A stretch of 64,000 nucleotides of DNA, from the NCBI GenBank assembly GCA_016718345.1, contig JADKDN010000001.1, positions 443,001 through 507,000 on the forward strand, given 5' to 3'. The DNA comes from Flavobacterium sp. GTDB lineage: Bacteria > Bacteroidota > Bacteroidia > Flavobacteriales > Flavobacteriaceae. A program made the position numbers and the translations under genes. Shown in pieces: positions 56,064-64,000 of this stretch. Within the stretch, counting starts at the first letter, position 1. Each line of letters starts with the position of its first letter. The notes beneath the pieces are model-generated. The model saw only the letters and a program-made list of their open reading frames with translations. It was not told the DNA's origin and searched no databases.

Positions 56064-56914
56064 TGTATAGAAGGTGTGCCATACTTCTAGGGTTGTTTTT
56101 ATTCTCTTCTTGTACTTATTTTAAACCTGAGGCCAAACCTCAAGCTATTGCCAGAGTAGATGATAGTTATTTGTATAAAGAAGAAATTAAAGATTTAGTT
56201 CCAGTTGGCACCTCGAGAGAAGACAGCATTGTTATTGTTCGTAATTATATCAATCGATGGGCTTCGCAAAAATTACTAATAAAAGCGGCAGAAGTTAATT
56301 TAAGCAAGGACACCAAACTCGAATTTGATGAATTAATCAAACAATATAAAATTGATTTGTATACCAAAGCTTACATTGAAGAAATCGTAAAAAGGACGGT
56401 AGATACCGTAGTTACAGATTTGGAATTAAAATCATATTACAATCAAAATAAAGAAAATTTCAGAACCAACGGTACATTAGTACGATTGCGATACATTAAT
56501 CTAAAAAAAGATAATCCAAAATACGAAACCATTAAGAGTAAATTTTTTGATTTCAGAAAATCAGATAAGAAATTTTGGAACACCTATGCATTACAATTGA
56601 AAAGTTTTGCATTTAATGATTCAGTTTGGGTAGAAATGAGTCAAATATATACTAAATTGCCATTTATAAATCCTGACAACAGAGATCAATATATTTCACC
56701 CGGAAAGACGATTCAACATGCTGATTCACTTGATATGTATTTAGTTAAGATTAGGGATGTAATGGATGAGAATCAGGTTGGATCATTTGAATATTTAAAA
56801 TCCACATTAAAAGAGGTGATTTTAAATAAAAGAAAGTTAGAATTAATTAAAAAATTTGAAAGTGAAATCACCAATGATGCCATTAAAGACAAAAAATATG
56901 AGATTTATAAATAG
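56063..56914 (+). CDS. SurA-like chaperone lipoprotein without a recognisable rotamase domain
   Basis: The 283-residue protein has a lipoprotein signal (MYRRCAILLGLFLFSSC, Cys17), then an N-terminal SurA-type segment (AIARVDDSYLYKEEIKDLVP…IVIVRNYINRWASQKLLIKAAE) and helices to the end. The parvulin core motifs (HIL, F-GYH) are absent, so it likely acts as a chaperone rather than an isomerase. It sits between two parvulin genes, with one-base and 17-base overlaps. Confidence 0.82.
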   Translation: MYRRCAILLGLFLFSSCTYFKPEAKPQAIARVDDSYLYKEEIKDLVPVGTSREDSIVIVRNYINRWASQKLLIKAAEVNLSKDTKLEFDELIKQYKIDLYTKAYIEEIVKRTVDTVVTDLELKSYYNQNKENFRTNGTLVRLRYINLKKDNPKYETIKSKFFDFRKSDKKFWNTYALQLKSFAFNDSVWVEMSQIYTKLPFINPDNRDQYISPGKTIQHADSLDMYLVKIRDVMDENQVGSFEYLKSTLKEVILNKRKLELIKKFESEITNDAIKDKKYEIYK

Positions 56915-58299
56915 AAATTTGGTGTTAGCCCTTTGTTTTTTCTCAATAAGTGCGACCTTGTTTGCACAAGAGATCATCAAGGATAGTGTTAAAACAGTAA
57001 AGCCTCAATCTGTAAATCAACGTCAGAAAATAGATGGTATTATAGCTACAGTGGGAGATTATCTCATTTTGGATTCAGATATCGATAAGTCTTTTTTAGA
57101 AATAACCAGTCAAGGAGGTTCTGTTAAAGATATATCGAGATGTCAAATGTTAGGCAAATTATTGGAGGATAAATTGTATGCACATCAAGCCATTCAGGAT
57201 AGTATCAAAGTTACCGATGATGAAGTAAAGTCCAAGTTAGAGGAGCAACTCGGTTATATGGTGGAGCAGTTGGGTTCAATGGATAAGGTGATAAAGTATT
57301 TCAAAAAACCAAGTGAAGCTGATTTTAGATCGGACTTATTTGAAATTATCAAGACCAATAAGTTGTCTTCTGAAATGATGAAGAAAATCATCGATAAAGT
57401 TGAAATTACTCCTGAAGAGGTGAGGAGTTTCTTCAAAAAATTCCACAGAATGAGTTGCCTGTTTTGGTGCAGAAATGGAGGTTGCCCAAATTGTAATAAA
57501 ACCCAAAGTTACTGAAGCTGAGAAACAAAAGGTAATCGACCGATTAAAATCGATTAGGGCAGATGTTTTAGAAGGTTCCAGTTTTTCCACAAAAGCGGTA
57601 TTGTATTCTCAAGATCCAGGTTCTAGTTCCAATGGTGGATATTACAAAATGAATAGGAAAACGCCTTTTGTAAAGGAATTTAAAGATGTCGCTTTTAGTC
57701 TTGCTCAAGGCGAAATTTCAGAACCATTCGAAACCGATTTTGGCTATCACATTATTTATGTTGAGAAAATTAAAGGGCAAGAAATTGAATTGAGACACAT
57801 ATTGTTAGTTCCATCTATTTCTAATGAATCGTTGAAGGAAGCAAAGGACAAAGTTAACCTGATTAGAAAAAAGATTATTGATAAGGAAATTACTTTTGCT
57901 GAGGCAGCACGAACCGAATCTGATGAAAAAGAAACTAAAGCCAATGGAGGGCAACTAGTAAATCCTAAAACGCAAGACACCCATTTTGAATTGACAAAAA
58001 TGGATCCTACACTTTACAGTCAAGTTTCTAATTTAAAAGAAGGGGAAGTATCACTTCCAGTAATTGATACGGAGCAAAATGGAAAGAAGAAATACAAATT
58101 GGTTACTGTTACTAACAGAATTGATGAGCACACAGCTGACTATGCTAAGGATTACATCAAAATTAAAGAGTTGGCTTTGAAAGAGAAACAAATCAATGCT
58201 ATTGCAAAATGGTTTGACGAAAAAATTAAAGATACCTACATCAAAATTAATGGTGAATACAGAGATTGTGAGTTTACTAACAATTGGTTAAAAAAATAA
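56898..58299 (+). CDS. surA: SurA-type periplasmic peptidylprolyl isomerase (one frameshift)
   Basis: From ATG 56898 (signal peptide MRFINRNLVLALCFFSISATLFAQ) the N-terminal SurA domain reads KIDGIIATVGDYLILDSDIDKSFLE. The frame goes out of register after EEVRSFFKK at 57436; adding one A to the six-A run gives IPQNELPVFGAEMEVAQIVIKP and continues to 58299. Two parvulin domains follow (QIVIKPKV…GGYYKMNRKTPFVKEFKDVAFSLAQGEISEPFETDFGYHIIYVEK; ELRHILLVPSIS…GEVSLPVID). Joined length is about 467 residues. It should escort beta-barrel proteins to BAM, fitting the many barrels in this genome. Confidence 0.9.
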
Positions 58300-58395
58300 G
58301 GATTTCAGATTAAGGATTAACGAATGCTAATTTCAGAAATTTCGTTTATTTAAAATCGCAAATCCTAAATCGTAAATCAAAAATCAAAAATTGAT

Positions 58396-59349
58396 ATGTC
58401 CGACGTAGCAGCAATACAAAATTTAGTTGAAAAGAGAACCGAATTAAAAAAAGAGATCGCTAAGATTATTGTAGGTCAAGATGAGGTTGTTGACCAAATT
58501 TTATTGAGTATTTTTTCGGGAGGACATGCGTTGCTAGTGGGTGTTCCCGGATTAGCAAAAACGTTGATGGTCAACACTATATCTCAGGCTCTGGGTTTGG
58601 ATTTTAAACGAATTCAGTTCACACCTGATTTGATGCCATCTGATATTTTAGGAAGCGAAATTCTTGATGAAAATCGTCATTTTAAGTTTATAAAAGGACC
58701 AATTTTTTCGAATATCATTTTAGCTGATGAAATCAATAGAACGCCGCCAAAAACTCAGGCTGCTTTATTAGAAGCGATGCAAGAACGTGCGGTAACTATT
58801 GCTGGTCATAATTATAAATTGGCTTTGCCCTATTTTGTTTTGGCTACACAAAACCCCATTGAGCAGGAAGGGACTTATCCACTTCCAGAGGCTCAGCTGG
58901 ATCGATTTATGTTTTCTATTAAGTTAGATTATCCTTCATTTTCAGAGGAAGTTCAGGTGGTAAAAAGCACCACATCAGATGCTAAGGTTTCTATCAATTC
59001 GTTGTTTACTGCTGAGGAGATTATCAATTTTCAGCACTTAATTCGTCGTGTACCTGTAGCTGATAATGTTATAGAATATGCTGTTACGTTGGTAAGTAAA
59101 ACACGTCCAGCCAATCCTTTGTCTAATGATTACATCAAAAATTACATCGATTGGGGTGCAGGACCAAGGGCTTCTCAAAATTTAATTTTAGCAGCCAAAG
59201 CACATGCTGCTTTTAATGGTAAATTTTCTCCAGATATTGAAGATGTTAAAGCTGTGGCTATAGGAATTTTGAGGCATCGTGTAGTGAAGAATTACAAAGC
59301 CGATGCCGAAGGAATTACTATTGAAAAGATTATAACTACTTTATATTAG
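58396..59349 (+). CDS. MoxR-family AAA+ ATPase
   Basis: The 317 residues have Walker A GVPGLAKT (Lys55), Walker B with sensor region IILADEINRTPPKTQAALLEAMQE, and PYFVLATQNPIEQEGTYPLPEAQLDRFMF, typical of MoxR. MoxR ATPases act as chaperones for metal insertion or for VWA-domain partners, usually encoded beside DUF58 and VWA genes. Here neither follows, since the next gene is convergent. The 96-base gap upstream contains short repeats of the type AAATCGTAAATCAAAAATC. The last 14 bases overlap the convergent gene. Confidence 0.94.
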   Translation: MSDVAAIQNLVEKRTELKKEIAKIIVGQDEVVDQILLSIFSGGHALLVGVPGLAKTLMVNTISQALGLDFKRIQFTPDLMPSDILGSEILDENRHFKFIKGPIFSNIILADEINRTPPKTQAALLEAMQERAVTIAGHNYKLALPYFVLATQNPIEQEGTYPLPEAQLDRFMFSIKLDYPSFSEEVQVVKSTTSDAKVSINSLFTAEEIINFQHLIRRVPVADNVIEYAVTLVSKTRPANPLSNDYIKNYIDWGAGPRASQNLILAAKAHAAFNGKFSPDIEDVKAVAIGILRHRVVKNYKADAEGITIEKIITTLY

Positions 59350-60481
59350 TGGTTTTCAAGATGGCATCCAATTCTTCATCATAGAAGAATAAAAACATAC
59401 TTCCCATCATATCTTGGTTTATTTTTGTCGTATTATTTACCTCTAATACCAATTCGTATTTATGGTTTTGATACATCCAAATTCCCGATTCAGAACTAAA
59501 TGGGGTGATATTTGAAAGACCTATTTTGTTTTTGTGGTTGGTCATTTTACTGGTAAAAATTGCTTTTTGAGTCGTTTTATCCCATAAAGTGAGCGAAGTT
59601 GCAAAAGGATGCACATGAATAGCAGCGGCGTGGAGACACATACTGTCTTTGATTTGTAATTGCCCATCGATACTACTTCTGTAGGTTTTCTTTCCAACAG
59701 GAACAACCCAATGTCCAGATAATACATTCCCATCACCATAATCATAACTGTGATTTTTGGTTTCAACGGGAATACAATAGTCTTTCCCAGGATCTACAGG
59801 ACTTTTGTATGGATTGGATTTGTTGTAAGGTAACATGATAAAAACCGTTCGACTTAACAAGGGTTTAATGCTACTATTGTCTTTTGAATAATCAACAGTA
59901 ACTTCGTGTTTTATACAAAAATTTGCATCAGGAATATTGTGATTTAACGATTCTGTTGTTATGTATAATAAATCATTTCCTTTCATGGGAATTCCATATC
60001 CTTTTGGAAAGGAAAAATTTTCTAAACCATGAGAAAGCGAGGTCAATCGCGGATAATAGATGCCAATTCGTTTTTCTAGATGGAAATTGGAAAAATATTT
60101 AGTGTCATTAAAATCAATATTGGTATGACAAATAAAGTCGTTTGAAATCCTTTTTTTAGTTTTTGAATCCAATGCTTTTACATGAAAACCAGTAAGCCAT
60201 AATAGAGAAGAATCTGTAGAAAGTTGAATGTAGTTGGATGATTTTGGACCTTCCATAGATTTGTATATACCATCAATGAAGAAGGTTGGTGAAATCATCT
60301 TGTATTCTAAATTGGAATTATTGATTACCCAATCATTATCAACAATTCCTGTTCGTTGGAGGACCACCGTTTTTATAATTGCTTTGTGACGATTAGGAAG
60401 TTGCCAATACAAAATTCCACCACCAATGATAGCAATGAGAGTGAAAACTCCTAAAAATTTATATATCTTTGATTTTGTCAT
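59336..60481 (-). CDS. Membrane-anchored protein resembling copper type II monooxygenase (PHM-like) fold
   Basis: The 381 residues begin with a membrane anchor (IYKFLGVFTLIAIIGGGILYWQL). The C-terminal half has SGHWVVPVGKKTYRSSID, then AAAIHVHPFATSLTLWD (His289, His291), YELVLEVNNTT and DMMGSMFLFFYDEE. The HxH, the N-terminal strand set and the late Met-rich strand follow the order of copper-site-B ligands in peptidylglycine monooxygenases. The N-terminal half has no obvious HH pair. The similarity is by pattern only, and a non-enzymatic or different metal protein is possible. It overlaps moxR tail to tail by 14 bases. Confidence 0.45.
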   Translation of the reverse strand: MTKSKIYKFLGVFTLIAIIGGGILYWQLPNRHKAIIKTVVLQRTGIVDNDWVINNSNLEYKMISPTFFIDGIYKSMEGPKSSNYIQLSTDSSLLWLTGFHVKALDSKTKKRISNDFICHTNIDFNDTKYFSNFHLEKRIGIYYPRLTSLSHGLENFSFPKGYGIPMKGNDLLYITTESLNHNIPDANFCIKHEVTVDYSKDNSSIKPLLSRTVFIMLPYNKSNPYKSPVDPGKDYCIPVETKNHSYDYGDGNVLSGHWVVPVGKKTYRSSIDGQLQIKDSMCLHAAAIHVHPFATSLTLWDKTTQKAIFTSKMTNHKNKIGLSNITPFSSESGIWMYQNHKYELVLEVNNTTKINQDMMGSMFLFFYDEELDAILKTTNIK

Positions 60482-60501
60482 GCATTTATTTAAACAAAAA
60501 T

Positions 60502-60509
60502 CAAAAATA
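60502..60509 (-). promoter_or_regulatory. Putative -7 box of the PHM-like gene
   Basis: TATTTTTG on the minus strand, 20 bases ahead of the start, in a 37-base divergent gap. Confidence 0.4.
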
Positions 60510-60518
60510 CAATTTTAA

Positions 60519-61643
60519 ATGATTGAAACAGAACGAAAAACTGTCAAACGCATTTTTGGCTTAGATTTGTTGAGGGTCATTTCGATTGCTTTAGTTTTAT
60601 GTTCACACACCTCTTGGATTTATCCGCCTAGCTCTAGTTTGCTTGCTAAAGCCGTTGATATGTGTGGTTTTTTTGGTGTTGAATTGTTTTTTGTTTTGAG
60701 TGGTTTCTTGATTGGGAGCATTATTTACAAACAGTTTTTGAGTGAAGATTATGGTTTAAAAACCATGATGAATTTTTTGAATCGGAGGATGATTCGGATA
60801 CTACCTAATTATTACTTAATCATTTTGGTTAATATTCTCATCGGCTTTTTCATAGGTTATCCCATAGCGGAATCGTGGAAATATTTTTTCTTTTTCCAGA
60901 ATTTTGCTTCGCCATTACTGCCTTTTTTTCCTGAATCTTGGAGTATGCCTATTAAAGAGTATGGCTATTTGATCACTGTCTTTTTATTGTTACTAACGTC
61001 GCTGCTTTTTAAGAAAGTTTCTAGAGAGCGACTTTTTTTGAGTGTCATTTTAGGATTGATTTTCTTTTTTTTCGCTTTAAAAATTCATTACTATTTCACT
61101 ACTCTTAATACAACTATGTGGCAATGGGATTTGTCTCTTCGTTCCGTGGTTATATACAGAATTGACACGGTTTTGATGGGGGTTTTATTTGGTTATATGT
61201 ATTGTAGATTTCCAGTTTTTTGGCATAGATTTAAATATGAATTTTTAGGAATAGGTTTCATTTTACTGGCTGTTTTGCTGTTTTGTTTGGGATATCTAAA
61301 GTTGAAAATCGAAGCTTACCCTTTCTTTTGGAATGTGTTGTGTTTGTCTTTGAATTCAATAGCTTTGGTTTGTTTTTTGCCTTTTTTTTCAGATTGGGAA
61401 TCAGGGCCAAAATGGTTGAGAAAGCCAGTTGAATTGATTAGTGAAATTTCGTATTCCATTTATTTGTTGCACTATAGTATTGTACTTTATCTGATGAAAC
61501 ATTTTATAGATACTTCAACATTTAGTCTCATGCAATTGCATTTGTTTACGTTGATTTATTTGAGTATAACTTTGTTTCTTAGTTTTCTTTTGTATCACTA
61601 TTTTGAAAAACCTATGACAAAACTAAGAGATAAACGAATATAA
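60519..61643 (+). CDS. Membrane acyltransferase, family 3 (AT3/OafA-like)
   Basis: The 374-residue protein has about ten membrane segments. The active-site signatures are present: GLDLLRVISIALVLCSHTSW with Arg19 and His30, then FFGVELFFVLSGFLIG, the RR-IRILPNYYL motif and a final SYSIYLLHYSIVLYL. AT3 enzymes O-acetylate or acylate surface glycans and lipids from the cytoplasmic side of the inner membrane. The acceptor is unknown. Its stop is four bases before a paralogue. Confidence 0.92.
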   Translation: MIETERKTVKRIFGLDLLRVISIALVLCSHTSWIYPPSSSLLAKAVDMCGFFGVELFFVLSGFLIGSIIYKQFLSEDYGLKTMMNFLNRRMIRILPNYYLIILVNILIGFFIGYPIAESWKYFFFFQNFASPLLPFFPESWSMPIKEYGYLITVFLLLLTSLLFKKVSRERLFLSVILGLIFFFFALKIHYYFTTLNTTMWQWDLSLRSVVIYRIDTVLMGVLFGYMYCRFPVFWHRFKYEFLGIGFILLAVLLFCLGYLKLKIEAYPFFWNVLCLSLNSIALVCFLPFFSDWESGPKWLRKPVELISEISYSIYLLHYSIVLYLMKHFIDTSTFSLMQLHLFTLIYLSITLFLSFLLYHYFEKPMTKLRDKRI

Positions 61644-61647
61644 ATTA

Positions 61648-62739
61648 ATGAGAGCTAAGGTTTTATCTAAAGAAAGTTCGGGTATTCATTTGATGATGGC
61701 TACAGCTATTATCATGATTGTGCTTACACAGTTTTATTGGGTTTTTCCTCAAGCAAATACTACGTTCTCTCAAATAGCCAGTTTGTTTCATTTCTTATGT
61801 ATCGAAACTTTTTTGGTTTTAAGTGGATTTACCATTGGTAGAACATTACTTGCTGACTCTGAAAACAATGAGTTTGCTTTTTCACGTATTTTACAGTTTT
61901 TGAAAAACAGTTTTCGACAGCTAGTTCCATTCTATTTTTTCGCTTTATTGTTAAACTATTTACTCACTTATGTTGATGGTTTTCCAGATGAATACAGCTG
62001 GAAGTATTTGTTTTTTGTTCAAAATTTTTACAGTCCAATTGCTGCTTTTTTTCCCGAATCATGGATGATCTCAATAATTGTTTTTTCAAGTTTATTTTTT
62101 TCTTGTTTGCTTTACTGCTATTATAGAATCTTTAAAAAAAACAGAATAAACAGTTTATTAGTAATCAGTGTTTTATTGATTTTTATGAGTTTGATTTTTA
62201 AAGTGTACTATAATTTTACAACTCATAATAATTCAATTAATGAATGGGATAGTGCGCTTAAATCGGTTGTTATTTACAGATTGGATTCTGTTTTTATAGG
62301 GACTTTTTTTTATTGGCTTCAGTATAAGGTAAATACTTTTTGGCACAAATTAAAAAGTGTTTTCATTATTTTGGGTCTATTAGGAATTCTTTTTATTTCC
62401 TTTGGTGTAGGTTATTTTAGGATATTAATAGATACCCATCCTCTTTTTTGGAACGTTTTTTATCTGCCTTTTGTGTCTATATCTATTGCTTGTTTACTTC
62501 CTTTTTTATCGGAATTTCAAATTGAAAATGCTTTTTTAAAGTCGATGGCTTTAATTAGCTCCTTATTCTATCCTATTTATCTCTTGCATTTCAGTGTTGT
62601 TCTTCAGACTATGAGCAATTTTTATTCAATAGGTTCTCTCAATACTTTTGGAATTGCAATTTTTCTATTTCTCTATATTTTAATAACCTTCTTTCTTAGT
62701 TTTATTTTGTCTTTACTTTTAAAAAAGATTTATTTCTAA
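61648..62739 (+). CDS. Degenerate acyltransferase-3 paralogue (catalytic residues replaced)
   Basis: The 363 residues align with the upstream protein without gaps at the N-terminus (GIHLMMATAIIMIVLTQFYW against GLDLLRVISIALVLCSHTSW). The invariant Arg19 and His30 are replaced by Met17 and Gln28, and Asp16 by His14. The later motifs survive (LCIETFLVLSGFTIG, LVPFYFFALLLNY, AFFPESWM, NEWDSALKSVVIYRLDSVFIGT). The frame is intact over its full length, so it is conserved as a protein rather than decaying. A partner or regulatory subunit role is plausible. Confidence 0.88.
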   Translation: MRAKVLSKESSGIHLMMATAIIMIVLTQFYWVFPQANTTFSQIASLFHFLCIETFLVLSGFTIGRTLLADSENNEFAFSRILQFLKNSFRQLVPFYFFALLLNYLLTYVDGFPDEYSWKYLFFVQNFYSPIAAFFPESWMISIIVFSSLFFSCLLYCYYRIFKKNRINSLLVISVLLIFMSLIFKVYYNFTTHNNSINEWDSALKSVVIYRLDSVFIGTFFYWLQYKVNTFWHKLKSVFIILGLLGILFISFGVGYFRILIDTHPLFWNVFYLPFVSISIACLLPFLSEFQIENAFLKSMALISSLFYPIYLLHFSVVLQTMSNFYSIGSLNTFGIAIFLFLYILITFFLSFILSLLLKKIYF

Positions 62740-62890
62740 CAAATTGATTTTAATAGTATTGATTGTTTAATTTTAAGGGTTAATCTTAGATTTTTACTAA
62801 TTATTTAGCCTAAAAAATACTATTTTTTGAATAATACTGTTTAGAAAAAGGACTGCCATTAAAATTCTTTTAATTCTCATCTTTAATTCA

Positions 62891-62898
62891 TAAATTTG
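62891..62898 (+). promoter_or_regulatory. Putative -7 box of the aconitase gene
   Basis: TAAATTTG, 31 bases before the ATG, fits TAnnTTTG. Confidence 0.45.
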
Positions 62899-62929
62899 CA
62901 CTACTTAAATAAAAAACACCTATATTATT

Positions 62930-64000
62930 ATGGCTTTTGATATTGAAATGATTAAAAAAGTGTATGACAACATGGCGACTCGTGTTGATAAAGCACGAGA
63001 AATAGTTGGACGACCACTTACTTTAACTGAGAAAATTTTATACAGTCACCTTTGGGATGGTACACCCTCAAAAGCATTTGGTAGAGGTGTCGATTATGTT
63101 GACTTTGCACCAGATAGAGTAGCTTGTCAAGATGCCACTGCACAGATGGCTTTGCTACAATTCATGCACGCTGGAAAAAGTAAAGTTGCAGTTCCAACAA
63201 CCGTACATTGTGATCACTTGATTCAAGCAAAAGTAGGTGCAACAACGGATTTAGCTGTAGCTAATTCTCAGTCTAAAGAAGTTTTCGATTTCTTATCTTC
63301 AGTTTCTAATAAATATGGAATTGGTTTTTGGAAGCCAGGTTCGGGAATTATTCACCAAATCGTTTTAGAAAATTACGCTTTCCAGGAGGAATGATGATTG
63401 TACTGATTCTCATACGGTAAATGCGGGTGGTTTAGGTATGCTAGCTATTGGAGTTGGTGGAGCAGATGCAGTAGATGTAATGTCAGGAATGTCCTGGGAA
63501 TTAAAGTTTCCAAAATTAATTGGAGTGAAATTAACTGGTAAGTTATCTGGATGGACCGCGCCAAAAGACGTTATCTTGAAAGTAGCTGATATTTTGACCG
63601 TTAAAGGTGGAACAGGTGCTATTGTTGAATATTTTGGTGAAGGAGCAGAAGCGATGTCTTGTACAGGTAAAGGTACTATTTGTAATATGGGTGCTGAAAT
63701 TGGAGCAACCACCTCTACCTTTGGTTATGATGATTCTATGAGAAGATATTTGTCAGCTACAGGTCGTCAAGATGTTGTAGATGCTGCAGATAAAGTAGCT
63801 TCTTATTTGACCGCAGATGCAGAGGTATATGCTAATCCAGAGAAGTATTTCGATCAATTAATAGAGATTAATTTATCAGAATTAGAACCACATATTAACG
63901 GACCATTTACTCCAGATAGAGGAACTCCAGTTTCTAAAATGAAGACCGAAGCTGCCGCAAACGGATGGCCATTAAAAGTAGAGTGGGGATTGATCGGGTC
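62930..64000 (+). CDS. acn: Aconitate hydratase, N-terminal part (partial at window end; frameshifted)
   Basis: The first frame (62930-63391) gives MAFDIEMIKKVYDNMATRVD…LTLTEKILYSHLWDG, AVPTTVHCDHLIQA and KYGIGFWKPGSGIIHQIVLENYAF. After this, two missing bases (one T at about 63382, one G at about 63400) are needed to read [31 protein letters not shown]. The second frame then runs open to 64000 (TVKGGTGAIVEYFGEGAEAMSCTGKGTICNMGAEIGAT). The motifs fit the mitochondrial-type aconitase of the citric-acid cycle (about 755 residues, 4Fe-4S). The C-terminal half lies outside the window. Confidence 0.93.

Overview
The window looks like a low-GC member of the Bacteroidota, most likely a Flavobacterium or close relative. 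The support is: several secreted proteins with type IX secretion (T9SS) C-terminal sorting domains of both type A and type B, TonB-dependent OMP barrels with a carboxypeptidase-like N-terminal domain, Bacteroidota-type promoter boxes (TAnnTTTG) ahead of many genes, a run of three parvulin chaperone genes, and housekeeping proteins (FabH, ArgS, Ffh, FolD, MtaB, PrfC, MoxR, aconitase) of Flavobacteriia type. No rRNA, tRNA or CRISPR array was recognised.

Layout. 1-2.7 kb: end of an ABC-transporter ATPase gene, a secreted beta-propeller protein and fabH. 2.7-6.7 kb: a small defence/addiction island (parDE toxin-antitoxin, then a DUF6471-C5 methyltransferase pair facing a restriction endonuclease gene). 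It is bracketed by a duplicated fabH 3' end and followed by a 21-bp palindromic minisatellite. 6.7-18.1 kb: a TonB-linked outer-membrane barrel, a ~1530-residue repeat protein with type B sorting domain, argS, and a cluster of ankyrin protein, DOMON protein and a TonB-receptor stump joined through what looks like an IS21-type end. 18.5-24.9 kb: ffh, folD, mtaB, a lipoprotein, a small GNAT gene, an alpha/beta hydrolase and a lytic transglycosylase. 24.9-30.3 kb: a repeat-rich stretch with an IS3-family element, a second parDE pair, eight copies of a palindromic dispersed repeat, GTTTAAn heptamer tracts and the stump of a GIY-YIG nuclease gene. 30.35-51.2 kb: three very large T9SS-exported surface proteins in the same direction (about 2440, 2395 and 1395 residues if frames are joined), interrupted by a tandem repeat block and a CBS-domain gene. 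They are followed by two small envelope proteins. 52-64 kb: prfC, three overlapping parvulin genes, moxR, a possible copper-monooxygenase-like protein, two acyltransferase-3 paralogues (the second lacking the catalytic residues) and the start of an aconitase gene.

How parts work together. The dominant theme is the outer surface: T9SS-exported adhesin-like giants, TonB-dependent barrels, periplasmic parvulins that would chaperone such barrels, and envelope acyltransferases. The second theme is mobile and selfish DNA (two parDE loci with look-alike operators, a restriction-modification unit, an IS3 element, an IS21-like end and dispersed repeats).

Caution on quality. At least a dozen genes, including ones normally essential (argS, folD) and the aconitase gene, are broken by single-base indels, often in homopolymers. 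The surface genes carry many more, and several G-runs occur in this AT-rich sequence only inside repeats. I read most of these as sequencing or assembly errors, not gene decay. Genes are therefore reported as joined spans with the break positions stated.
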